A stretch of DNA of 64,000 nucleotides, taken from contig CM049308.1 of assembly GCA_026874595.1 (NCBI GenBank), positions 22,355,867-22,419,866 on the forward strand, read 5' to 3'. The position numbers and the translations under genes were made by a program. Positions 36,001 to 48,000 of this stretch are shown piece by piece (positions within the stretch are counted from its first letter, which is position 1; each line of letters starts with the position of its first letter). The notes beneath the pieces are model-generated. The model was not told the DNA's origin. It was given only the letters and a program-made list of their open reading frames with translations, and searched no databases. The DNA is from Sipunculus nudus. Lineage: Eukaryota > Annelida > Sipuncula > Golfingiida > Sipunculidae.

Positions 36001-39000
36001 TGGTGAGGTACTCCAATTTTCCCAGACATCTTCTTCCTCTCCTTCGGTTCCGCCACCGCCGTCGACTGCTGCTCCATCCCAGCACTGAGATTCCTCGTTC
36101 CAGCGTTACAGGTAGGTGCTCCCTCCCCAAGGCATGTCTGTTTTTTTCTCATTAATACAGAAACAGCTCACAATTATGTTTACGTAATAAAACCCCCCCA
36201 TTCCCTCCCTGTGAATGGTGGTTTTGTTAGTAAACTGTTGTGAGCTTTTCTGTATTACAAACATCGCTCCTTCCCAGTCCTCTTCCTTACGCTTTCGAAA
36301 ATGTGGTTATGGGTAACGTAAGTGTGACCTAGATACACGGGAACGAGGCGGGATGGGCGATAATAGGCCCAATAAGGGAAACTTTTCGGTTGGCTTACTC
36401 TGGCGTATAAACTTTAACAGAGAAAATTCTCATTAATACAGAAAAGCTCACAACAGTTTACTAACATAACCACCATTCACAGGGAGGGAATGGGGGGGTT
36501 TTCAGCTGCAAGCCGCTGCCGCCGCCGCCGCCGCGTAGGTGTCCGGAGAACTCCTCCGTAACCGCTGGGCGGAATTTTACGAAACCTGGGATTATGTTCG
36601 GGTCACATGTGAACTGCTGCACCCCAATTTTTTTTTTACCTCTGACCTTTCCTCTGTGCTCTGCGTCTGTTTGTGCGTCTGTTTCCACACATAAACCCAC
36701 ATATCTCGGGAACCGTTTGACCGATCAGGAAAATTTTTTTACACAAATGTAGCCCTTGGAGAGCTTTATAACATACATAAAAAATGGTGGTGCCACCTGC
36801 AACCATGTTTGCACAGTGTCCATCTGTTCGTCTGCCTTGGGTTAAAATCACTCATATCTCTGCAGTGACTAGACTAATTCACCTGAAATTCGGCATGCGT
36901 ACACATTCTGGAGAGCTTTTCTGATTTAATGACAGGTGGCGCCACCTACATTCACGTTTACGCTGCAGACATCCAAGCTCATATCTCGGGAACCGTATGA
37001 CCGATTGGGCCAAAATTTTGCATGTGTATAGATCTCACATAGCTCTTCATCATACGCAAAACTGGTGGCGCAACCTGCAGCCATTTTTGCACAGCTCCTG
37101 TCTGTTTGTCCGCCATGGGATAAAATCACTCATATCTGGGCAGTGGTTTGACATATCTGCCTAATATTTTGCAGGTTTATACATCCCCGACAGCTCTCTT
37201 GATTTTTGACAGGTGGCGCCACCTGCATTCTAGTTTATGCAGCAGACATCCAAGCTCATATCTTGGGAACCATTTGACTGATTGGGCCAAAGTTTTGCAT
37301 GTGTATAGTTCTGACATAGCTCTTTATCATACGCAAAACTGGTGGCGTCACCTGCAATCATTTTTGCTCAGCGTCCATCTGTTTGTTTGCCACGGGCTAA
37401 AATCACTCATATACATGTAGTGGTTTGACTTATCTGCCTTAAATTTTGCATATGTATACAACTTGGACGGCTTTCTGGATTTTGTGGTATGGGGGGCAAC
37501 CTACATACACAATTTGTCTGCAGACATCCATGCTAATATGCAACACTCAATTTTCCCTTGCCACTCAATCCATGCCTCACTTCACCCGTTCCACTCTGAT
37601 TTAGGCGGATACATGTAGTCGCTTGTCGACTACCCATATTCTAGTTGTTTCCGAAGATGGGGGGCCTATTCTTAAGGCTCTAGGACAATTACCCCCAAGA
37701 CTAATAACCCCCGGACAATTACCCCCAGACATTTACCCCCTGGACAATTACCCCCCGGTACACATACCCCCGGACAACTACCCACCAGACAACTACCCCC
37801 ATGGTATAATAACACTTTTTAGTACACATTGTACAAACTAAAAGTAAAATATTCCGAGTGTAAGTAAAATAAATATCGGTGATAATATATTTCAAACCAA
37901 GCATAGGTACATACATCATGTGTATTGTAAAAATAGAAAAAAAATCTGTTACATCAAGTTTTCAGTAGCTGTTTACTAGTTCTAGGCAATGCCTCTCAGA
38001 TGATTGTATTGTGTATTGTGTATTGCTTAATGTAAAAAATTGAAAATATGGTAAAAAGTCCATTATATGAAATATGCTTTACACTGGCAAGTTGTAAAAC
38101 AAAAGCTTTGTAAACATATGGTCCATATAACCACCCGCAAGCTTACTGTGACGTTTTCGATGCAGGCAAGCTGGGTTCTAGCGGGTGCTTACTGAGTTCA
38201 TTGAGTGGGGAGCGTGGCTGAGATAAGCGAGTAGGTCAAACCATGTACAGGGCAGGGTGAGCAACACCTTGGACACGGTTATATGTGCATCTTCCGTGCT
38301 CGCTGTTACGCCATACAGGCAAAAGGCTTAATTGGTCATCATCTTTCTTTTATTATGTTTTTTTTATGTTAATATAATACAGGTTTTCTCTCAATACGGG
38401 CTATTGCTGTGGTGATTTCAACCCGACACCCCTGTTTCCATAAATGGACTATCCTGTCTCGGCAGTTGTGACCTGCTGTCGTGTTTTGTCTGACAAGCGA
38501 CCGTTTATCGTGCTATGGTCAGTTTCTGTGAAAATAAATGGTTCATCTTTCACCTATTATAAATTAAGCTAGTAACATTAGTATTAATTTCTTGTAAGAA
38601 TCGTATTTTAGATTACTTAAAAGTTAAAGATAAATAGCTTTTTATATGCATGGAAACCGGGACTATATGCCGACGCATGATTGACAGAAAAGTAACCGGG
38701 TTGTCGCGCATTGATACAGGGAGGGTTTTATAATGTAATAACAGGTAAATCTGACCAAATTACCCTACGTGGATTAATATTAAAAATGCTAGACATGTGT
38801 TAAGAAATTGCGCAGTTTTTAACAAACCAGAGAGAGGTGCGCGTAACACAGAAGGAACTGGACGTAATTTTAATTGATGTTTAGAAGTTAGGACACAGTT
38901 AACGCGGTAAGAATACATTTCTTCACTAGTAACTGGCTCTCCGTGACGGAGTTGGCTAGTTTACAAGGCTGTTTTACGTAGATTTAGGGGGTCATTAATT

Positions 39001-42000
39001 GGTAAACCTGTTATTGTAGGATACAGCTTAGGCAGGACTGTTGTATAATGACACAGCTGCTCTGACCATCACCATTACATGTTTGATTGCTGTGTAAATT
39101 CAATAAACCCAATAATTTAAATTTGTATTTGTAGTTTCGTCTTTTATTATACTTTGAGGCCCCTGCTTAACTCCCCTTCCCCTGAATTCTTCATTCTGTA
39201 CATAGTAGCCCCAATCCAGAGATCGTTCCGCCTGGTGGGCTGATATATGGCTAGTGGCGACCAAACCACCCATCGACCTAATCACAACGAGAAGACACGC
39301 CTTACCGCCACTTGTCCAGTTAACCCACCTCGGTTGTCACACTAGCCCTGGCCGGAGCTAGGGTCGCTACAGTTTTTGGTGCCGTGACCAGGATTGGGGT
39401 TTGAATTTAAAATAATTGTAGAGGTCTGATGGAGTCATTTAGTAATTTGTTTGGAACACTTAGGCGGGGTTTAGTCTCTATGCTTCCTAGTGCTTTATCC
39501 ACCCCCTGGATTGATAGAAATGAAGGCATTTCTCCCCGAAATGTTCAACCTACCTCATCCCCACCATCGATAGATAGTGACGAAAACGAGTCTGATTTAG
39601 AGGATTCGTATAGAGAGGCGCTGCCAGGAGATACAGGTGACTTCATGTCAGACCGGCAAATAGGTGAACGCAGCGTGAGATGGGAGGGCCCACACAGCGA
39701 TGGGGGACAAAAAGAGGCAAAGCCGGACAGTTCATTCGGATTAATGCCCGACAGCGCTGCTGCATCCAGAGACGGAGGTATTTTCTCCAGTCCGGATCCC
39801 AGTTATGCAACACCGCCAAGTCGTTCAGAGATCGCCTGTGACCAGGCACGAGCAATATGTGCTGATTCTGGGGAAGAGTTATTTTCTCCGTATCGGAGAC
39901 AGTATGAGCAGCGACCCCAAAGTCCTTTTCCGCCTGCTCCTCGGGGATTTCATAGAGGTATGCAGAGTCATTTGACGGATGACTATCAGACTCCTTCAAG
40001 GAGACACCAGTCTGTACACAGATATTGGCCATCCGACCAGCAGCCTCTCCGTTCGGATGTGTCCTGGAGCAGAGGTGATGAGGAGACAAGTTTTTTTCCT
40101 TCCGGTCCTCGTCCGGCATATGTTTCTACGCCATATCCACAGGAAGCGGATATTCGGATGACCGGGAGAGATCAAAGGCCCGTCTTCGGGCATACAAGGT
40201 CTAACGAAAACAGGCAACGTGGTCGGAAGACTAGCAGGAGGGAAGTGCCACCGCCATCTTACCAGGGACCTCAGATGAGTTCAGCTGCATATGGCGGGCC
40301 GCCCCCGCAGATGGACCCACGTGCCAGCAGAAAAGAGAAACAGCCCGACCTCTTTGATGATACAGTATGGGAATGGGAGGACTACTTATCGCATTTCCTT
40401 TCAGTGGCTATGTGGAATGGCTGGTCAGAAAGAGAGAAAGCCCAACAACTAGCCATGAGCCTTCGGGGTAAGGCACAAACAGTCCTGGGAGGGCTGACCG
40501 AACAGGAACTCGGAAGTTTCGAGGCATTGAAGGCGGTCCTGACACGTCGCTACTGTCCGACCCAGCGGCGACCTTCTTACAGAAACGATTTCCGCTATCG
40601 GAAACGTCGGAGAGATGAGAGCCCTTCAACATTTGCATCAGCTTTACGCAGGTTGGCTAGTAAAGCTCATCCTCAATTATCTGAGGTGAATAGGGATGCT
40701 TTATGTGTTGACCAGTTCATCTTTGGGTTGGGTGGACCAGATGTTACCAAACATGTCCAGTTTGGGCACCCAGAAGATCTAGATGCAGCTGTCGACTTGG
40801 CAGTCGAGTTTGAGTCGCTTTCGGCAGTCGGAGGTATCCGTAAACCCTCAGGGCTTATTTCGCCGGTGGTGCATTGTAATACATCTTCCCCGGACACTGT
40901 AACGATACCGCAGACAGGACAGATGGATTTGGTTCAGTTGGTTAGGGAAAACACTGAAATGCTCAGAAAACTACTGACAGCAGAGACACGGTCAAAACAG
41001 GGCCAGCTAAATGAGGGCCAGAGCGTGGTGAATCAATGTATTCAAGACACTAGTTTACAAGGACAAGCTTCAAGGAGCAGGAGACGTCAGCGAGATGCCG
41101 GATGTTTCATATGTTCGGATAAGACGCACTTTGCCCGTCAATGCCCTTTGAACCAAAGAAATCAGCCAGGCCAAACCGGTGCGGTGCAGCATGAGAGAGC
41201 AGAGGTGCTTGACGAAGAAGCGTTAAACCAGGAAGGCTTGCGTTTGCGGCCAGAAACACAAGCCAATTGAACAAACCATCAGAAATTAGGCCACCTGTCC
41301 AACTCAATGGAAGTAACAAAGGTTGTTTTTATTTACCAGTCCGTATCGGACATCTGTTATTGAAAATGCTGGTTGATACTGGATCACCAAATAGCTTGCT
41401 CAATGGGAATGTTTTTGAACAGTTGTGCAGCTGGTCTGGCGGCCATACTCTTCGGCCAGCAAAAACCCGGTTGTGCACAGCTACGGGGATGGATATGCAA
41501 ATATATGGGGAGGACGAGTTCGAACTACACGTTGAAGGTGGAATCTACAAGTGGAATCTAGTGGTGGCTGATCTGTGTGAAATGGACGGCATCCTAGGGA
41601 TAGACTTTCTAGAAGGCACTAGAGCGGTTATTGATGTTGTGGCAGGGCGCCTAAAGATGTCTACTCATGAGGCGTCTTTGCTCCGATACACCTCGGATGG
41701 TCATGTTGCAGTTTGTGTTAAGGAAGAAGTGGTCATTCCTCCGAGTTCGGAGCTTATTATCACGGGATATTTAGCCAGTTCCGAGTTTCACAGTAGCGCT
41801 ACAACAGGGAACAAAATGATAGAACCTAAACGTTTTTCAGAGGATACAGGTATAGCCATAGCAAGGGCATTGGTAGACGTGGCAAAAGAGGTTCCGATAA
41901 GAGTGATGAATCTCAATAGTGAAGCGGTTACCTTAAAACGGGGAACAGAGGTAGCCAGCGCTCAAACTGTGGAGGCCATCGAAGGGCCCACAACTACCAA

Positions 42001-45000
42001 GGTATGTGTCACTGGTGCCAGGAAAAATGACAAAAGGGGATCTACGGATTGTCTACCAGAACATATGCAGAGCCTTTTAGAAAATGCGTCAGATAAACTT
42101 TCTGCTATGGAGCGCACCCAACTGATGCAATTGCTTTGTCAGTATTCAGATGTTTTTGCTGTACCCGGAGGAATGCTAGGGAGGACGGATCTGATAAAGC
42201 ATAAGATAGACACAGGGGATACAAGACCCATCAGGTTGCCTCCGCGACGGATGGCTCCAGCTCAGCGCAATATAGCGAATGAGGAAACAGATAAAATGCT
42301 AAGCCAGGGCGTGATACAGGAAAGTGACAGTCCTTGGGCTGCACCGATTGTTCTGGTGAAAAAGAAGGACGGAACCACCAGGTTCTGCGTCGATTACAGG
42401 AAGCTTAATCACGTAACCCGGAAGGATGCCTTCCCAATACCGAGGATTGATGACACGCTAGACACCCTAAGTGGAGCAAAGTGGTTCTGCACGATGGATA
42501 TGGCATCAGGTTACTGGCAAATTCAGATGGAAGAAGCAGATAGGTGTAAAACAGCCTTTGCCTCCCACCGAGGGCTTTATGAGTTTAAAGTGATGCCGTT
42601 TGGTCTTTGTTGTGCACCTGGAACGTTCTCGCGCCTGATGGAGCTAGTGCTCAGAGGACTACAGTGGGACCGCTGTCTGGTATATTTAGATGACATAATC
42701 GTTTTTGGACGTACGTTTGATCAAACATTGGAAAATTTGGAGAAAGTGTTTTCTCGGTTGCGGGCTGCGGGGCTCAAGTTGAAACCCAAAAAGTGTCATC
42801 TATTCAGAGAAGAAGTCGATTATTTGGGCCATGTTGTGTCCGCTAACGGTATTCGCTGCGACCCAAGTAAGGTGGCTGAAGTCCAGAACTGGGATGTCCC
42901 ACAGAATTTGACAGAACTACGAAGTTTCATGGGCCTTGCTTCATATTACCGCAAGTTTATCAAAGGGTTCTCTTCAATCGCCGCCCCATTGCATGATCTT
43001 CAGAGGAAAAACAGGGCCTTTCAGTGGTCAGACAAGTGCCAGGCGGCTTTTGACATTCTCAAGGGAAAATTAACCAGTGCACCGATACTAGCATACCCCT
43101 GCGACGGTAGTAATTTTATACTGGACACTGACTCATCTGCAGTAGGAATAGGCGCTGTCCTATCACAAATTCAGAACGGGGAGGAGAAAGTCATTGCTTA
43201 CGCAAGCCTGTCTTTGAATAAGACTCAAAGACGGTATTGCACAACATACCGAGAGTTATTGGCTGCTGTCACCTTTATAAAGTACTTCAGAACCTATCTA
43301 GGCACCAGTAAATTCATACTGAGGACGGACCATGCCTCACTGAAGTGGCTGTTGAATTTTAGGGATGCAGAAAACATGTTGGCTAGATGGCTGTCAGTTC
43401 TTACCACTTACGACTTTGAGATAATACACCGACCCGGCGCCCGGCATGGTAATGCCGATGCCTTATCGAGGAAGCCGAGAAAGTGTAAACGTGGGGACTG
43501 CCCTGACTGCGCAGCAACAACGAGTAAGCTTAAATGTGCTCCAGTTCGAAGGGGAACGTCCCGAAGGAACAGACAACAAGGGCCTCCTGCTAACGAACCA
43601 CCAGTGAACCAGGAGACGGAATCTGATAGTTCTGGTGATGAGGTGGAGGTACTCAGTCAGTGGATTGGTCAATATACGAAAAAAGAGCTGCGTGAACGAC
43701 AAGGAGAAGATGGCGGCATCAGGAAGATAGTGGAGTTCAAAACAAACAGTGAGGAAAGGCCTGCCTGGACTAGAGTTGCAGCTGAGGGTACAGAGTTTAA
43801 AGCATTGTGGGCACAATGGCGGAATCTGGTGATAGAGGATGGGATTCTATACAAGAAATGGGAAACCGAAGGCACCAGTACTCAAACCCTTAAGCAGCTA
43901 GTGTTACCAGATAGGCTTAGACATGAGGTCTTCAATGAACTTCACTGTAAAAGGATAGCCGGGCATCTAGGTGTCACCAAGACGTTCTTTCAAGTAAAAA
44001 GACGGTTCTATTGGCCTAGATTTAAAGCCGACATTTATCGATGGTGTAGACAGTGCACTGTATGCCAGCAGAGGAAACCTGGTGCAGGCCCAGGTAGAGC
44101 AAAGCTCCAGCAACAGCCAGTAGGGATGCCACTAGAAAGGATTGCAGTTGATATAATGGGACCTCTACCAATTACTGATAAAGGAAATGAATACATAATG
44201 GTCCTCAGTGACTACTTTACCAAATATGCTGAAGCTTACGCTATACCTGACCATCGGGCACAGACAGTAGCAGACCTAATTGTCACCGAGTTTGTCACTC
44301 GGTTTGGAGTCCCTCAGCAATTACATTCGGACCAGGGGCCTGAATTCGAGTCACACCTTTTCCAGGAAATGTGTAGTCTGCTGCAAATAGAGAAAACCAG
44401 AACTTGTGCTTATAGGCCACAGTCGGATGGGCTCGTAGAAAGGTTCAACCGAACCCTCCAGCAGATGCTCTCTCTTTTCGTCAACGACCATCGTGACGAC
44501 TGGGACGACCACCTCCCATATGTGATGATGGCATACCGGTCTTCGCCTCAAGAAAGCACCAAGTGCACTCCAAACATGCTCTTCCTTGGTCGTGAGACAA
44601 CAACGCCGATCGACGTCATGTTTGGCAGACCTCAGGAAGATCAACAGATGGAATGCCCAATAGCATATGTTGAATGGGTTCGTCAGGCTGTAGGCAACGC
44701 CTTTGAAGTGGCAAGAACAAACCTAAGAGAAAGTGCTGTCCGACAAGAAAGATTGTATAACCGATTGTCAAAAGAAAGGGTATACAGTACAGGGGAATGG
44801 GTATGGAGATGGTATCCCCCAAGGGCCAAGGAAAAACTTGGGAAGGGTTGGACCGGGCCATATTTAGTAATTGAAAAGGTTTCGGATGTTACTTACAAGA
44901 TCCAGTCCAATGAACGAAGCCCCTTTCTCTTGGTCCATGTGGACCATTTGAAGAAGTATGAATCAGAAACCTATCCGCATAATTGGCTTACTAGGGAGGA

Positions 45001-48000
45001 AGAAAGAGAAGACGACGTAGGGCTAGATGAGAGCAGTAGATTCGATGATTCCTCTATTAGTCAAGATACTTCTTTACTTCCAGTTTATAGACAGGGTAGT
45101 GGCAGTGGTATAGACGATAGAGACACTGCCAGTATCGATGATCCCATTGCCATTCGGCGAACTCGTAGAATTATCAAACCTAGAGATATTCTTGATTTGT
45201 AGTTGTTACTTTAAGTCCTGATTATGTTTCAATAATTTCCAGGTATGGCGGACGATCAGAAGAGTGGAGGATGGATTCCTGATGTTCTTGAGATGGACTC
45301 GGCAGGAGCCAGCCTTGACGACATGCATGGTGACACAGGCGGGCAACTTGACAATGAAATTTGCGACCTACAGCAGGAGTGTGGCGGAGAAGTGTTTGAG
45401 AATGCTGAAATGAAGGACCAACACCCAAAGTCAGTTGCACCTGATGACATAGCCGCTTTGCCGGCTGGAGCCACACAGGAGGAACATAGGCCGAGTTGGT
45501 CTCCTGGGAAAAAGTGTCCAGTATTGGGGTGCCGCCGGAAGGAACCAATAAAACGATTCAGTAATTACTGTAGGCATTTCGCTGAAACGCACATGGATAA
45601 GATGGCATGGTACTGGGAGTGCCCGATCGAGGCAGGTCACTGGCGCGTGCGAAGGCGAAGTGACATGGCCAGGCATCTGCGGAATGCGCATAGCAATCTA
45701 GCAGAAAGGGAAGTGCAGCGGTTGTTACAACGGTGCCACAGATCGAGACGACCGAACCCTTTGTATATAGACCCGGGTAAGGTGCCCCCACCAGTAAATA
45801 CAGTAGAAGATACACCAAGGAACAATCATGATGCGGCACCAACTGTCAGATCCGTAATTCGGAAGGTGCATGAGCGGCCAGACACCAGACCACACCACCA
45901 AACCCTACAAACAAAAACATCAAAAGAACGATCGTCTGCAGAACGAAAGACGCACCCAGCCGCATCCGTCGGTAGTAGACATGAAGCAAGAGAGAAACCT
46001 GTTAGACAGCACGAGGGGGAAGTCACTGAAACAGTTTTGTCGACCGTTAACCGAGGCGGGACAGCAATCCCAACATCAAACCAAAGAGGATTTCCGATGG
46101 ACGTTGATAAACCAATGTCATGAATTCCCCAGAATATTGACGAAATACCAGGCTTCCTGACATGGCTTGGTAACTTTACTGTCAGGCTCGATGAAGTTAA
46201 AGAGGAAGCCCGACGTCGACTGATGGAGCATGGAGGGAAGGAATCACTGAAGAAAGCGTATCAACAGGAGTTCATAAAACGGAGGAAAGCGGATCAAGAA
46301 ATCGCCCGTCTACGTCGACAGCTTGAGCAAGCGCAGAAGGAGAAGACCGATAACCAGGACCCCAAGTCACTCAGTGCTTAACATGAATGTTGATGTAATA
46401 TGTGTGTTTATATATCTTGTTTTCAGGTATTTGTGTAAGCTAGTGTTTTTACGGATATTTTTGATACATTTACAGTTTATTTAGGTAGATTTAGACTGGT
46501 CTATATTATGATTATTTTATATATATATGTGTGTAAACTGAGAATACATTAAGGTGAGAACACATTTTTTAATATCTACCTCTTCATATGGCTAGTGACT
46601 AGTAACAAAATGATGTGTTTATTTTGCTTGGGTGTTAAGTATCTGAAACACCGATTATCATGAGCTGTACGCTTTGTTCGTAAGAATGATGAAATGTTAT
46701 TCTTGTATACGTTTAATCGTTAGTAGGCCGTGAATCATCATAGCCTAGTCTTGTTATCCGAGAGTGGTTAAATGTATTGATAGCAGGATTTTACTTTATT
46801 ATCGGTTACTAATCGAAACCTTCAACTCGAGGACGAGTTGAGTGTGGGAGGGGGGAATGTGACGTTTTCGATGCAGGCAAGCTGGGTTCTAGCGGGTGCT
46901 TACTGAGTTCATTGAGTGGGGAGCGTGGCTGAGATAAGCGAGTAGGTCAAACCATGTACAGGGCAGGGTGAGCAACACCTTGGACACGGTTATATGTGCA
47001 TCTTCCGTGCTCGCTGTTACGCCATACAGGCAAAAGGCTTAATTGGTCATCATCTTTCTTTTATTATGTTTTTTTTATGTTAATATAATACAGGTTTTCT
47101 CTCAATACGGGCTATTGCTGTGGTGATTTCAACCCGACACCCCTGTTTCCATAAATGGACTATCCTGTCTCGGCAGTTGTGACCTGCTGTCGTGTTTTGT
47201 CTGACAAGCGACCGTTTATCGTGCTATGGTCAGTTTCTGTGAAAATAAATGGTTCATCTTTCACCTATTATAAATTAAGCTAGTAACATTAGTATTAATT
47301 TCTTGTAAGAATCGTATTTTAGATTACGTAAAAGTTAAAGATAAATAGCTTTTTATATGCATGGAAACCGGGACTATATGCCGACGCATGATTGACAGAA
47401 AAGTAACCGGGTTGTCGCGCATTGATACAGGGAGGGTTTTATAATGTAATAACAGGTAAATCTGACCAAATTACCCTACGTGGATTAATATTAAAAATGC
47501 TAGACATGTGTTAAGAAATTGCGCAGTTTTTAACAAACCAGAGAGAGGTGCGCGTAACACAGAAGGAACTGGACGTAATTTTAATTGATGTTTAGAAGTT
47601 AGGACACAGTTAACGCGGTAAGAATACATTTCTTCACTAGTAACTGGCTCTCCGTGACGGAGTTGGCTAGTTTACAAGGCTGTTTTACGTAGATTTAGGG
47701 GGTCATTAATTGGTAAACCTGTTATTGTAGGATACAGCTTAGGCAGGACTGTTGTATAATGACACAGCTGCTCTGACCATCACCATTACATGTTTGATTG
47801 CTGTGTAAATTCAATAAACCCAATAATTTAAATTTGTATTTGTAGTTTCGTCTTTTATTATACTTTGAGGCCCCTGCTTAACTCCCCTTCCCCTGAATTC
47901 TTCATTCTGTACATAGTAGCCCCAATCCAGAGATCGTTCCGCCTGGTGGGCTGATATATGGCTAGTGGCGACCAAACCACCCATCGACCTAATCACAACG

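Larger units (their letters stand above)
30931..36502 (+). mobile_element. DIRS1-type tyrosine-recombinase retrotransposon, full-length but frame-disrupted
   Basis: About 5.57 kb bounded by TTTT on both sides, inside a GATACTATG^ site. It has the DIRS1 hallmarks: inverted terminal repeats (30948-31107 and 36297-36453, about 155 bp) and an internal complementary region (36147-36257). The left half of that region is complementary to the 5' end and the right half to the 3' end. The order inside is Gag-like, RT/RNase H, tyrosine recombinase. There is no integrase or aspartic protease. No methyltransferase domain was recognised. Several frame changes and one stop make this copy probably inactive, if the assembly is right. 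Confidence 0.9.
30900..37644 (+). mobile_element. Helitron-like element H2, nested in H1 and split by a DIRS element
   Basis: Starts TCCGCCAAAAC...GTTTTGCGGATACTATG at 30900, after A. It ends at CTAG (37641-37644) before T, with a 7-bp-stem hairpin GTAGTCG/CGACTAC (37615-37633) just upstream. Its sequence is 30900-30930 plus 36503-37644. It contains a (CCG)n stretch (36512-36535) and about three ~290-bp tandem monomers with GGTGGCGCCACC and 'CATATCTCGGGAACCGT'. These monomers differ from those of H1/H3, but the 5' end (GATACTATG) is shared. Confidence 0.75.

Noticed and set aside
39100-39285. Identical 61-codon minus-strand frames in both LTRs (also 47811-47996)
   Set aside because: They are copies of LTR sequence, antisense to the element, without features of a protein.
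45245-46123. ORF3 as an envelope glycoprotein
   Set aside because: No signal peptide, hydrophobic fusion segment or membrane anchor; zinc-finger ligands and basic composition point elsewhere.
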